Shown: positions 8,488 to 16,486 of the stretch, piece by piece
How the letters are laid out: each line of letters begins with the position of its first letter
How positions within the stretch are numbered: position 1 is the first letter of the stretch
From: Desulfoluna sp942491485
Lineage (GTDB): Bacteria > Desulfobacterota > Desulfobacteria > Desulfobacterales > Desulfolunaceae
Direction of reading: 5' to 3'
NCBI GenBank assembly: GCA_942491485.1
Contig: CALOAX010000018.1
Location: 186,001-250,000, forward strand
Length of the DNA: 64,000 bases
Notes under the pieces: model-generated
Databases searched by the model: none
Seen by the model: the letters and a program-made list of their open reading frames with translations, nothing else
What the model was told of the DNA's origin: nothing
Program-made: the position numbers and the translations under genes

Positions 8488-9930
8488 ATGGTAGATAAGG
8501 ATTTGCTCTCAATCCAGGAGACCCGTGCTCTGGTTCGAGCCGCACGCGCAGCCCAGCCCGCACTTGTAGAAGCAGGCCAGGAACGCGTAGACGCTCTTGT
8601 AGACGCTATCGCCAAAGTAGGCGTTGAGATGGCTGAAGAGCTGGCCAAAATGGCCAGCGAAGAGACAGGTTTCGGCAAGTGGCAGGATAAGAAACAGAAG
8701 AACATCCTCGCCTCTGAGAAACTGGTCAGCTACTACAAAGACACCAAGAGCGTTGGCATCATCAACGAGGACACTGAAAAGAAAATCGTTGAAATTGCCA
8801 CTCCCATGGGTGTTATCGCGGGTCTCATTCCCTCAACCAACCCCACGAGCACCACGCTCTACAAGGCGATTATCTCCCTTAAGAGCGCCAACGGTATCGT
8901 GTTCAGCCCCCACCCCAGCGCGGTAAAGTGCATCACCGCCACCGTGAACATGATCAAGGGTGTCCTGAAGGCCATGGATTTCCCCGAAGATCTCGTGGGT
9001 GTTATCAGCGTTCCCACCCTTGAGGGTACCGATCAGCTGATGAAGATCGTCGACATGATCCTCGCCACTGGCGGCAACGCCATGGTTAAGGCTGCATACA
9101 GCTCCGGTACCCCCGCCCTCGGCGTGGGCTCCGGCAACGTGCCTGCCTTCATCGAGCGAAGCGCCGATGTTGATGTCGCGGTTCAGAAAATCCTCGCATC
9201 CAAGACCTTTGATAACGGCACCGTCTGCGCTTCAGAGCAGGCCATCGTTACCGAAGCTTGCATCGCAGACAAGGTCAAGGCCAGCGTCATCGCCCAGGGC
9301 GGTTACTTCCTGGAAGGTGAGAAGCTCGACAAGGTGAAGAAGGTCATGGAACGCCCCAACGGCTCCATGAACCCCGCCATCGTTGGTCGCTGTGCAGCGG
9401 ACATCGCAAAGGTCGCCGGCATCGAGATTCCCGCCGGCACCACCATGCTGCTCTGTGACGAGCCCGGCGTCGGCCCCAAATTCCCCTTCTCCAAGGAGAA
9501 GCTCACCGCACTTCTCGGTTTCTATGTCGTCAACGACTGGCAGGAAGCGTGCGAGATCTGCTACAAGCTCCTTCACAACGGTGGCCTCGGTCACTCCATG
9601 GGCATACACTCCAATAACGAAACCGTTATTCGTGAGTTCGCCCTGAAGAAGCCTGTTTCCCGTTTTCTGGTGAACACTCCCACCACCCAAGGTGCTGTGG
9701 GCATCACCACCAACCTGTCTCCCTCCTTCACCCTCGGGTGCGGAACTGTGGGCGGCAGCGCTACCTCTGAGAACGTTGGTCCCCACCACCTCTTCAACAT
9801 TCGTCGCATGGCCTACGGCCTCGACGATGCGGCTGCCACCACCTGTGCTGCACCTGCTGAGAGCGTCGACGTTCAGGCTGTGACCAACATGATCATGGAA
9901 CAGCTTAAGAAGATGAGCGGAACCGTCTAA
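8488..9930 (+). CDS. CoA-acylating acetaldehyde dehydrogenase (catalytic copy)
   Basis: Oxidises acetaldehyde to acetyl-CoA with NAD inside the compartment. 480 residues, EutE/PduP family. The catalytic Cys247 is present in SKTFDNGTVCASEQ. The CoA/NAD-binding fold is intact (VAGLIPSTNPTSTTLYKAI; GVGSGNVPAFIERSADV). The C-terminus (DVQAVTNMIMEQLKKMSG) is an amphipathic helix typical of an encapsulation peptide. It is a paralogue of the Cys-less protein at 1946. In choline loci this function is often called CutF, but naming differs between species, so no symbol is given. Confidence 0.95.
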   Translation: MVDKDLLSIQETRALVRAARAAQPALVEAGQERVDALVDAIAKVGVEMAEELAKMASEETGFGKWQDKKQKNILASEKLVSYYKDTKSVGIINEDTEKKIVEIATPMGVIAGLIPSTNPTSTTLYKAIISLKSANGIVFSPHPSAVKCITATVNMIKGVLKAMDFPEDLVGVISVPTLEGTDQLMKIVDMILATGGNAMVKAAYSSGTPALGVGSGNVPAFIERSADVDVAVQKILASKTFDNGTVCASEQAIVTEACIADKVKASVIAQGGYFLEGEKLDKVKKVMERPNGSMNPAIVGRCAADIAKVAGIEIPAGTTMLLCDEPGVGPKFPFSKEKLTALLGFYVVNDWQEACEICYKLLHNGGLGHSMGIHSNNETVIREFALKKPVSRFLVNTPTTQGAVGITTNLSPSFTLGCGTVGGSATSENVGPHHLFNIRRMAYGLDDAAATTCAAPAESVDVQAVTNMIMEQLKKMSGTV

Positions 9931-9944
9931 GAACCGGCGAACAT

Positions 9945-9960
9945 CACCCCATGAGGGGTG
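9945..9960 (+). other. Intergenic hairpin before the first hexameric shell gene
   Basis: CACCCC-ATGA-GGGGTG forms a perfect 6-bp stem, 15 bases after the aldehyde dehydrogenase stop. It lacks a T tract, so it is more likely an RNA processing or stability element than a terminator. Confidence 0.5.
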
Positions 9961-10032
9961 GGTTGGAACCTGCCGCCGAAGGACTCTTTTGAAAGGGCCT
10001 GGCAAGCAAATTGCTCTTACCGGGGGCAGGTT

Positions 10033-10052
10033 TTAAAATCACACGATTTTAA
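10033..10052 (+). other. AT-rich hairpin just upstream of a shell gene ribosome site
   Basis: TTAAAATC-ACAC-GATTTTAA is a perfect 8-bp stem, ending about 12 bases before the AGGAG of the shell gene at 10078. With the hairpin at 9945 it makes a structured 147-base leader that may allow separate, higher expression of the abundant shell protein. Confidence 0.5.
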
Positions 10053-10077
10053 TAAGATAGAAATGAGGAGAAAAAAC

Positions 10078-10362
10078 ATGAGTTCACAGAACGCACTCGG
10101 AATGATCGAAACCAAAGGTCTTGTAGGCGCAGTAGAAGCAGCAGATGCCATGGTAAAAGCTGCCAACGTAACTCTCATCGGCCGCAGCCAGGTTGGTGCA
10201 GGTCTCGTAACCGTTATGGTTCGTGGTGACGTAGGCGCCGTTAAGGCCGCCACCGACGCCGGTGCCGCAGCCGCAGACCGTGTGGGTGAGCTGGTAAGCG
10301 TTCACGTTATTCCCCGTCCCCACGGTGAAGTGGAGCTTATCCTCCCCAAGGTTGAAGGATAA
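10078..10362 (+). CDS. BMC hexameric shell protein, copy 1 (BMC-H, EutM/PduA type)
   Basis: A 94-residue single BMC domain starting SSQNALGMIETKGLVGAVE. The start is ATG 10078 with GAGGAG upstream; the open frame extends back to 9958 but that part is unlike any shell protein. It forms the flat hexagonal tiles of the shell facets. It is almost identical to the shell protein at 14374 (about six differences plus the last few residues), although the DNA differs at many silent positions. This is probably the main facet protein. Confidence 0.96.
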   Translation: MSSQNALGMIETKGLVGAVEAADAMVKAANVTLIGRSQVGAGLVTVMVRGDVGAVKAATDAGAAAADRVGELVSVHVIPRPHGEVELILPKVEG

Positions 10363-10368
10363 TAAGCC

Positions 10369-11127
10369 ATGAAAGTCGTATCGGAATCCTATCTGAGGGA
10401 ACTCTTCAGAAAGGCCATTCCTGAGACTTTCAAGCTGGAGGAGGGTCAGATTCTGACCCCCTCCGCATCCCAGCTTCTCGGTGAGAAGGGGGTTAAGGTC
10501 CTCAGGGGTGGTGAAGAGCCAAGTGCCTCACAGCCCGAGACCGCCCCGAAGAAAACAGAGGCGGAAGGGAAAACCGTCACGAAATACGTGTCGGCCATCG
10601 ACGGCGGTCATTTTGAAACGAAGCCCGAGCACATGACGCAGCTTACGGGCATGCAGCTGGTCCCCAAGGACCATCCGCGTATCGTATTCAGAGGACGCCT
10701 CGACACCTGCCAGGGGGAGCTGCTTCTCCTGCAGGCCAAAGCCCATGATGCGGGTAACAAGGGGATGGTCTCGGATCTCGAAGAGATCCTTGAGTGGACC
10801 CGTGACATCATGCGCTGTGATGTCCTGGATACCCCCGTCCCGGAGAAGCCCATCCTGGGTCTCACCGACGCGGAGCTCAGGGCCCACTCCCACAACCCGA
10901 AAAAGCATTTCGGGGTCGGCCACCTGCTCCCCACCTATGACATGGGGGAGCTCATCCTCGGACTGAATCGTCTGAGGGCACTGGTCCGGGAGTTGGAAGT
11001 AGCAGCTGTAAGCGCCCTGAAGGAGTCGTTTCAGCTGGAAAAACCCGAAATCGTTCAGGCCCTGAACCGCATGAGCAGCGCCCTTTACATCATGATGCTC
11101 AAAGAAAAAGGCGGCATTTACAAGTAG
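10369..11127 (+). CDS. EutT-like corrinoid adenosyltransferase homologue
   Basis: A 252-residue protein matching EutT along its length: N-terminal LTPSASQLLGEKG, then LTGMQLVPKDHPRI-FRG-LD, DIMRCDVLDTP, LTDAELRAHSHNPK, GVGHLLPTYDMG and LQALNRMSS-type ending VQALNRMSSALYIMML. EutT makes adenosylcobalamin for ethanolamine ammonia-lyase. The HX11CCxxC metal motif of the Salmonella enzyme is absent; metal-independent EutT variants are known. No B12 enzyme is encoded in this window, and CutC does not need B12, so the presence of this gene is odd. It may serve another function in glycyl-radical BMCs. It starts six bases after the shell gene. Confidence 0.85.
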   Translation: MKVVSESYLRELFRKAIPETFKLEEGQILTPSASQLLGEKGVKVLRGGEEPSASQPETAPKKTEAEGKTVTKYVSAIDGGHFETKPEHMTQLTGMQLVPKDHPRIVFRGRLDTCQGELLLLQAKAHDAGNKGMVSDLEEILEWTRDIMRCDVLDTPVPEKPILGLTDAELRAHSHNPKKHFGVGHLLPTYDMGELILGLNRLRALVRELEVAAVSALKESFQLEKPEIVQALNRMSSALYIMMLKEKGGIYK

Positions 11128-11135
11128 GAGATCAG

Positions 11136-11816
11136 ATGGATCAGACAATTGTTGAAGATATTATAAAAAAGGTCATGGACCAGATGGGAGCTTCAGAAGC
11201 AGCCCCTGCGACGAGCACAGCGCAGAAGGCGACTTGTGATGAGTCCATTCCCGTGGAACTCTCCGGTCGCCATGTCCACCTCTGCGAAGAGGACATTCAG
11301 GAGCTCTTCGGCGCGCCCCTGAACTATGTCAAGGAGCTCTCGCAGCCCGGTCAGTACCTCTGCAAAGAGAGAGTTCGTCTTATCGGTCCCACAGGCGTCA
11401 TCGACAACGTGGCGGTCCTCGGTCCCGCGCGACCCAAATCCCAGGTTGAGCTTTCCCTCACCGACGCTCGCATCCTGGGTGTGAAGGCCCCGGTTCGCCA
11501 GTCCGGTGACGTGGCCGGTACCCCCGGCATCGTTCTCACCTCCGGAACCGGCCTTGCCGGTCTGCAGGAGGGCGTGATCGTTGCTGCCCGTCACATCCAC
11601 ATGTCGCCGGCAGACGCCGCCAAGTATGGCGTTTCCGACAACCAGAAAGTGCATGTTTATATGGATGGCGAGCGACCCGCTGTATTTAAGGACGTCATCG
11701 TCCGGGTCCACAAGGATTTCAGCCTGGCCATGCATATCGATTTTGATGAAGCCAACAGCTGTGGCCTGGGCAAGAACGCCAAGGGCAAGATTGTGGGCGT
11801 AACCCAGGAGGCGTAA
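11136..11816 (+). CDS. pduL: BMC phosphotransacylase PduL
   Basis: Converts acetyl-CoA and phosphate to acetyl phosphate, recycling CoA inside the shell. 226 residues. The N-terminal IVEDIIKKVMDQMG helix is a typical encapsulation peptide, followed by a flexible Ala/Thr linker. The two beta-barrel halves carry the zinc-binding His motifs VELSGRHVHLCEEDI and VAARHIHMSPADA. Length and motif order agree with PduL. It lies between the eutT-like gene and eutJ with gaps under 10 bases. Confidence 0.95.
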   Translation: MDQTIVEDIIKKVMDQMGASEAAPATSTAQKATCDESIPVELSGRHVHLCEEDIQELFGAPLNYVKELSQPGQYLCKERVRLIGPTGVIDNVAVLGPARPKSQVELSLTDARILGVKAPVRQSGDVAGTPGIVLTSGTGLAGLQEGVIVAARHIHMSPADAAKYGVSDNQKVHVYMDGERPAVFKDVIVRVHKDFSLAMHIDFDEANSCGLGKNAKGKIVGVTQEA

Positions 11817-11817
11817 C

Positions 11818-12645
11818 TTGGACTTTTCATCCGTTGATCGGATTATCGCCGATCTTGAAACGTGCCTTGAAACCACTCGGGAGGTCTCTCCCACCGAAGA
11901 GCTGCTCGTGGGCGTGGACTTAGGAACCGCTTACATCGTTCTGGTGGTGATGAACAGCAAACGAGAGCCCGTGGCCTGTGCCATGGAGTTCGCCCAGGTG
12001 ATCAAAGATGGCCTGGTTGTGGACTACATCGGTGCCATGACGGTGGTCAAACGCCTGAAGGCCCAGCTTGAAGAACGTCTCGGACGGGAACTGGAGAAGG
12101 CGGCCATTGCCGTGCCTCCGGGAACCAGCGAGTCGGACTGCAAGACCCACGGTTATGTGGTGGAAGGCGCGGGGATGGAAGTGACCAACCTGCTGGACGA
12201 GCCCACGGCGGCCAACGCTGTTCTGGGGGTTGAAAACGGTGTCATTGTGGACATCGGCGGCGGCACCACCGGCCTCTCCATCCTGGAGAACGGCAAGGTG
12301 GTTTACGTGGCCGACGAAGCCACGGGCGGAACCCATCTCTCTCTCGTACTCTCCGGGGCTTACAAGGTGAGCTTTGAAGAGGCCGAGGATCTCAAGAAGG
12401 ACAACTCGCGGCACAAAGAGATTTTTGCCTCGGTCCGGCCCGTGATCCAGAAGATGGCAACCATCGTGAAAGCGCACATCGAAGGTAGAAATATCTCATC
12501 CGTCTACCTCGTTGGCGGCACCTGTTGTCTGACCGGCATGGAGACCGTGTTCGAAAAAGAGCTCGGCATCCCTGTGCACAAACCGGCCAACCCCTTTCTC
12601 GTGACTCCCATGGGCATTGCCCTGAGCTCTGTGGTTCAGGGCTAA
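11818..12645 (+). CDS. eutJ: EutJ-like Hsp70/actin-fold ATPase
   Basis: A 275-residue protein of the actin/Hsp70 ATPase fold. Phosphate-binding loops are visible (VGVDLGTAYIVLVV; VVDIGGGTTGLSIL), as is the adenosine motif VYLVGGTCCLTGM. EutJ is thought to be a chaperone for BMC enzymes or shell assembly. The start is a TTG at 11818, one base after the pduL stop, with AGGAGG in the end of pduL. No substrate-binding domain of the DnaK type is present, which is normal for EutJ. Confidence 0.93.
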   Translation: MDFSSVDRIIADLETCLETTREVSPTEELLVGVDLGTAYIVLVVMNSKREPVACAMEFAQVIKDGLVVDYIGAMTVVKRLKAQLEERLGRELEKAAIAVPPGTSESDCKTHGYVVEGAGMEVTNLLDEPTAANAVLGVENGVIVDIGGGTTGLSILENGKVVYVADEATGGTHLSLVLSGAYKVSFEEAEDLKKDNSRHKEIFASVRPVIQKMATIVKAHIEGRNISSVYLVGGTCCLTGMETVFEKELGIPVHKPANPFLVTPMGIALSSVVQG

Positions 12646-12658
12646 TAGGAGACAGACC

Positions 12659-13249
12659 ATGGATGTGGAAGCACTTGTAAAAGCCATTGCAGTTGAAGTC
12701 CTCAAGCAGGTCAGTGGTAAAGAGGAGCCCCCTTCAGTGCTGATCATCGGGGAGAAGACGTGCAAAAAATGCCAGGCTGTCGAAACGAAGCTGGGCGTTG
12801 ATCACCGATTTCTCTATCCCGATGAGGCTCCCGGCGCAGGCGAGACAATGCGCCGCATTGTGCCTTACCTCTCCATCCGCCACATGGCCGACATGGCCGC
12901 AGGAAAAGCGGAGGGGCCTCTCATGGAGATGGTCCTTGCAGCTCTTCTGGCCGGTCAGCCGGTGGAGGTCATGGAGTACGAATACAAGCGGTACGCCGAC
13001 ACCGCCCCAGAAGGCCTCATGAGGCTCTTCGAGGGACAGGAAGCGGCTCTGGCCACCTTCGGCCTTACCGCAATGGATATGACGAAACGCGACACCGTCA
13101 GAGTCAGAAAACCTCTGGTGACGGACGCGGATGTGGCCGAGGCAAACCAGAAAGGCGCGCGTGAGCTGCTCCTTCCTGAGGACGCCCAGGTGACACCCCT
13201 GGCCGTGGAAAGTGCCAGAGAGTTCGGGATCACCATTACCCGAACATAA
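12659..13249 (+). CDS. BMC-associated protein with N-terminal encapsulation helix
   Basis: A 196-residue protein. Residues 1-20 (VEALVKAIAVEVLKQVSG) are an amphipathic helix like those that target enzymes into BMCs. Residues about 26-100 look like a small alpha/beta domain with a CKKC motif near the start (IIGEKTCKKCQAVETKLG). I believe it belongs to the ethanolamine/choline BMC hypothetical family seen in many glycyl-radical loci, but cannot confirm this here. The CxxC could be redox-active or bind metal. The order eutJ, this gene, BMC-P is tight and suggests a lumen protein. Confidence 0.7.
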   Translation: MDVEALVKAIAVEVLKQVSGKEEPPSVLIIGEKTCKKCQAVETKLGVDHRFLYPDEAPGAGETMRRIVPYLSIRHMADMAAGKAEGPLMEMVLAALLAGQPVEVMEYEYKRYADTAPEGLMRLFEGQEAALATFGLTAMDMTKRDTVRVRKPLVTDADVAEANQKGARELLLPEDAQVTPLAVESAREFGITITRT

Positions 13250-13301
13250 TGGGGGCGGGCCATATCGGCCCACTTCACCAAAACCTAACGAGGCGACCAA
13301 G

Positions 13302-13577
13302 ATGATAGTTGGCAAAGTGATCGGCAATGTGTGGGCTACACGAAAAGAAGAGGGCCTTAGCGGCATGAAACTGATGGTGGTCCGACGGCTGGACGCCTGC
13401 ACGAACGAGGAACTGGATACTCTTGTGGCCGTCGATTTTATCGGCGCGGGCATCGGAGACCGGGTTCTTGTGGCGACCGGCAGCGCTGCCCGTAAGACTG
13501 CGCGCATTACCGATGCACCTGTGGATGCCACCATCGTCGGAATCATCGACGAGGTTGAGGTTCGGGAAGGGGTATAG
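13302..13577 (+). CDS. eutN: BMC pentameric vertex protein (EutN/CcmL type)
   Basis: A 91-residue protein with the standard beginning MIVGKVIGNVWATRK and the motif LVAVDFIGAGIGDRVLVATGSAAR (shown here as consecutive pieces LVAVDFIGAGIG and DRVLVATGSAAR). It caps the twelve vertices of the shell. The start is ATG 13302; the open frame begins at 13212 but overlaps the upstream gene. Only one such gene is visible in the locus. Confidence 0.96.
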   Translation: MIVGKVIGNVWATRKEEGLSGMKLMVVRRLDACTNEELDTLVAVDFIGAGIGDRVLVATGSAARKTARITDAPVDATIVGIIDEVEVREGV

Positions 13578-13580
13578 AAG

Positions 13581-14129
13581 ATGGATTCGCTGGGCATTGT
13601 AGAAAGCAGAAGCATCGCAGCAGGAGCTGTTCTGGCCGACATCATGGTGAAGGCCGCAGGCGTTACCCTGGTGAAGGCGGGGACCATCTGCTCTGGCCGC
13701 TACATGATACATGTGGCGGGCGACAGAGCGTCTGTGTCTACCTCGGTGGCTGCTGCCGAAGGTGCTGGCTACGCCCTGGCCGGAAGTTATACCATTTCCA
13801 ACATATCCAGCCAGGTGATCGACGCTCTGAAGCGACCCATTGCCATGGCAGGCCACGGCGCCCTGGGCGTTGTGGAATGCCGGAACGTCTCTTCGGGCAT
13901 CGTCGCCGCCGACAAAGCGGTGAAACGCTCCACGGCCCTTCTGGCCCGCATTGTGACGGGGCAGGGGATCAACGGGAAGTCCTACTTTGTGCTGACCGGT
14001 GATGTGGCCTCGGTGGAAGAGGCGGTTGATGCGGCAAAAGAGAGCCTGGGAAAAAATTTGATGGAGGCCGTGGTGATTCCCTCACCCGACTCCTCGGTCA
14101 TCAACGCCTTCGTGGTGCGCCCCACATAG
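13581..14129 (+). CDS. pduT: PduT-like tandem BMC shell protein, copy 1
   Basis: A 182-residue tandem BMC protein (domains about 1-88 and 94-178). The first domain has Cys37 in AGTICSGRYMIHVAGD, the position at which PduT carries the pore Cys that holds a [4Fe-4S] cluster at the trimer axis. Such a cluster may pass electrons through the shell, fitting with PduS at 16858. It starts three bases after the vertex gene. A second PduT-like protein with CPGRY at the same site is at 18463. Confidence 0.9.
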   Translation: MDSLGIVESRSIAAGAVLADIMVKAAGVTLVKAGTICSGRYMIHVAGDRASVSTSVAAAEGAGYALAGSYTISNISSQVIDALKRPIAMAGHGALGVVECRNVSSGIVAADKAVKRSTALLARIVTGQGINGKSYFVLTGDVASVEEAVDAAKESLGKNLMEAVVIPSPDSSVINAFVVRPT

Positions 14130-14373
14130 CGCACCCGAAGAAAAAATGATGACCGGCGTAACAAGGTGTGACCCCCGTCTGCGGCATGAAGGCCAAAGAC
14201 GGGTAAACATGATCAGCTTACAGCCACTGTGGCCGCTCTCCTTAATAATAAGGAGCACGGTATTATCGCCGAAGCGACGGCGAATGCAGTGAGTGCCAAG
14301 GTGGTCGATATAAAATGAAGCAAAAAGCAAACTAAACGAGAAGTAACGTTATTTCTTACAAGGAGGAAACAAC
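14130..14373 (+). other. 244-base leader with two hexaloop hairpins and a coding-like frame
   Basis: CTCCTT-AATAAT-AAGGAG (14238-14255) and CGCCG-AAGCGA-CGGCG (14267-14282) are two hairpins with six-base loops, 11 bases apart. CCCGTCT/AGACGGG arms with an inner GGC/GCC pair lie just upstream (about 14176-14205). This recalls the dual-hexaloop RNA bound by ANTAR proteins, one of which is encoded at 23922, but loop position 4 is not the expected G. Independently, one frame from about 14192 to 14317 reads like protein (TATVAALLNNKEHGIIAEAT) before a stop, without a clear start. It could be the remnant of a lost gene. The two readings compete. Confidence 0.35.
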
Positions 14374-14652
14374 ATGAACGCACTTGGAATGATTGAAACC
14401 AAAGGTCTTGTTGGGGCTGTTGAAGCCGCTGATGCAATGGTAAAAGCTGCCAACGTTGAGCTGGTAGGTCGTGAGCAGGTAGGTTCCGGTCTCGTAACCG
14501 TAATGGTTCGTGGCGATGTTGGCGCTGTCAAGGCAGCCACTGACGCAGGCGCTGCTGCAGCTGACCGCGTGGGTGAACTCGTGAGCGTACACGTGATTCC
14601 CCGCCCCCACTCTGAGGTTGAGCTCATCCTCCCCAAGAAGCGGGAAGCATAG
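14374..14652 (+). CDS. BMC hexameric shell protein, copy 2 (BMC-H)
   Basis: A 92-residue single BMC domain (NALGMIETKGLVGAVEAAD...VIPRPHSEVELILPKK), nearly identical to the protein at 10078. The start has a strong AAGGAGG ribosome site. It has its own long leader and a following stem-loop, so it may be expressed from a separate message. Differences fall mainly on surface positions (Thr/Glu, Ser/Glu, Ala/Ser) and the last residues. Confidence 0.96.
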   Translation: MNALGMIETKGLVGAVEAADAMVKAANVELVGREQVGSGLVTVMVRGDVGAVKAATDAGAAAADRVGELVSVHVIPRPHSEVELILPKKREA

Positions 14653-14658
14653 GGTTTT

Positions 14659-14693
14659 GGCCGGCAGCGCAGATGATCTCTGCGTTGCCGGCC
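14659..14693 (+). other. Stable 15-bp stem-loop after the second hexameric shell gene
   Basis: GGCCGGCAGCGCAGA (14659-14673) pairs with TCTGCGTTGCCGGCC (14679-14693) over a five-base loop, with one G-U pair. It begins seven bases after the stop. There is no clean T tract, so it probably protects the 3' end of a processed shell mRNA or partly terminates. Confidence 0.65.
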
Positions 14694-14795
14694 GTCCTTG
14701 TTTGCCTGGAGAGAGAGATAAATATGTTTTGTCTCCTTCTCCAGATAAGCGAAGGCGGTACGAAACGCTGCCCCTTTGAATGAATGATAACCAAA

Positions 14796-14813
14796 AGCGA
14801 ACATATGTTTGCT
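14796..14813. promoter_or_regulatory. Palindrome before the second eutQ-like gene
   Basis: AGCGAACATATGTTTGCT is an 18-base near-perfect palindrome in the 256-base gap between the shell gene and the cupin gene. It may be a protein binding site. The surrounding sequence has no clear promoter. Confidence 0.3.
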
Positions 14814-14908
14814 TTGTGTGAACCGAAGCGGCGGGAACCGGGATAGCCTGAATCCATAGAGGGGACGGGAAGCCCCCCCGCACCATCGCACCGGGAAAGG
14901 AATTCAAT

Positions 14909-15361
14909 ATGGATATCAACGAGAAAGTCCTGGAAGAGCTGATTAGAAAAGTCGTCGCAGAGCAGTTGGGCGGCGGTAAAGCACCGGCTTTTGAGAAAGT
15001 CGTGGACGAAAAAAGCGGCGTTCTTTGCGTGAAAACCCAAACCGTAAAGCCTGAACCCTTTGACACCGGCAAAGCAGGTGACAAGGTGTTCCTTACCGAT
15101 ATCACCACCCTTGATGAGAGCCCCCGTCTCGGCTGCGGCATCATGGAGATGGAGACCACCTCCTTTGAGTGGACCCTCAAGTACGATGAAGTGGACTACA
15201 TCATCGACGGCACCCTCGAGATCGTCATTGACGGTCGCAAGGTGGTTGGCAACAAAGGGGACATCATCTTTATCCCCAAAGACACCTCCATCTCGTTCAG
15301 CGTTCCCGAGACCGCACGCTTCATGTATGTCACCTATCCCGCCGACTGGGAATCGCAGTAA
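14909..15361 (+). CDS. Short EutQ-like cupin with encapsulation helix
   Basis: A 150-residue protein. The N-terminal VLEELIRKVVAEQLGGG is an amphipathic encapsulation-type helix. The rest is one cupin domain sharing with the EutQ at 7118 the stretches SFEWTLKYDEVDYIIDGTLE and GNKGDIIFIPKDTSI. It lacks the long acidic linker of the first copy. Two EutQ-type cupins in one locus suggest a division of roles, for example lumenal and cytosolic. Enzyme activity is inferred from the family only. Confidence 0.85.
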   Translation: MDINEKVLEELIRKVVAEQLGGGKAPAFEKVVDEKSGVLCVKTQTVKPEPFDTGKAGDKVFLTDITTLDESPRLGCGIMEMETTSFEWTLKYDEVDYIIDGTLEIVIDGRKVVGNKGDIIFIPKDTSISFSVPETARFMYVTYPADWESQ

Positions 15362-15376
15362 CAGGAGGGTTGTTCT

Positions 15377-16486
15377 TTGACTCAATTTAACGGACGCACC
15401 AAAATCTGCTACGGCGAAAACGCCATCAACAACCTGGAGAAGCTGACGGGGAGCCACGCCTTTATCGTCACCGATCCCTTTATGGTGAAGATGGGGTTTA
15501 CCGACCGGGTCATCAGCAGCCTGGAGCGCGCGAACATCACCCAGAGCGTCTTTGACAAGGTGGAGCCTGATCCTTCCCTTGAGACCGTTCAGAAGGGGAC
15601 CGTGAAGCTTCTTGCGGACGGGGCGGATCTGATCATCGCCTTGGGAGGTGGCTCTGCCATCGACGCTGCCAAGGCGATGATGTATTTCGCCTACAAAGCG
15701 GATCCTTCCAAAGGCAAGCCCCAGCTGGTGGTGATTCCCACCACCAGCGGTACCGGTTCCGAAGTGACCGCCGTCACCGTGGTTACCGATACCGAGCAGC
15801 AGATGAAGATTCCCCTCATCGACGACATGATTGTTCCCGACATGGCGGTACTGGACGCGCGGTTTACCCGCTCCGTGCCTCCCTCGGTGACCGCTGCCAC
15901 CGGCATGGATGTTCTGACCCACGCCCTGGAGGCCTATGTCTCCACTCCGGCCAACGCCTTCACCGATCTTTATGCGGTGCACGCCATCAAGTACGTCTTC
16001 CGGTACCTTTTGAGGTGCTACAGAAACGGAGACGACATGGAGGCTCGCCAGAACATGCTTCTGGCCTCCTGCATGGCGGGCATGGCGTTTAACAACAGCG
16101 GCCTTGGCGTGGCACATAGCGTCGCTCACACCCTGGGCGGGCTTTTCCACATTCCGCATGGCAAGGCCAACGCCGTTCTGCTTCCCTACGTCATTCGCTT
16201 CAACAGCTTTGACGTTCGGGACCGATACCGCACCATCGCCCAAAAGCTTCGTCTCCCCTCCGAGACCGTGGAGCAGGGCAATGAAAGCCTTATCGAGGCG
16301 GTACGTTGGCTCAACGTCCAGATGGGCATCCCCAACAGGATCAGTGATCTGGGGATCAAGGAAGATGAGTTCCATAGCTCCCTTGAAATAATGTCCAAGC
16401 ATGCACTGGACGACATGTGCACCAAGACCAACCCGAGACGCCCCTCCCAGAGGGACATCCGGCAGTTGCTGCGCAAGGCATATTAA
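15377..16486 (+). CDS. Iron-containing alcohol dehydrogenase of the BMC
   Basis: Reduces acetaldehyde to ethanol and regenerates NAD in the shell. 369 residues, family III Fe-ADH (PduQ/EutG/CutO type). Visible: nucleotide-binding ALGGGSAIDAAKAMM, TTSGTGSEVTAV, and metal ligands in GMDVLTHALEAY, VAHSVAHTLGG and IPHGKANAVLLP. The start is TTG 15377 after AGGAGGG, 15 bases from the cupin stop. A GGGGATGATCCCC hairpin repeat follows directly after the stop. Confidence 0.94.
   Translation: MTQFNGRTKICYGENAINNLEKLTGSHAFIVTDPFMVKMGFTDRVISSLERANITQSVFDKVEPDPSLETVQKGTVKLLADGADLIIALGGGSAIDAAKAMMYFAYKADPSKGKPQLVVIPTTSGTGSEVTAVTVVTDTEQQMKIPLIDDMIVPDMAVLDARFTRSVPPSVTAATGMDVLTHALEAYVSTPANAFTDLYAVHAIKYVFRYLLRCYRNGDDMEARQNMLLASCMAGMAFNNSGLGVAHSVAHTLGGLFHIPHGKANAVLLPYVIRFNSFDVRDRYRTIAQKLRLPSETVEQGNESLIEAVRWLNVQMGIPNRISDLGIKEDEFHSSLEIMSKHALDDMCTKTNPRRPSQRDIRQLLRKAY

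Noticed and set aside
9958..10077. N-terminal extension of the first hexameric shell protein
   Set aside because: The extension runs through two hairpins and has no similarity to shell proteins; ATG 10078 has a good ribosome site. Similar extensions were rejected for PduS (16669-16857), EutS (22973-23059), YibE/F (27297-27719) and the binding protein (53055-53408).
14855..14880. GGGGACGGGAAGCC resembling part of a c-di-GMP-I riboswitch before the short cupin gene
   Set aside because: The GNRA-capped helix before it and the GGGUU receptor strand after it are missing.
14624..16402. 592-codon open frame on the minus strand opposite the second EutQ-like and alcohol dehydrogenase genes
   Set aside because: It runs antisense to two clear enzyme genes and its translation is rich in His/Gly/Val without domains, as expected for a shadow of GC-biased codons.
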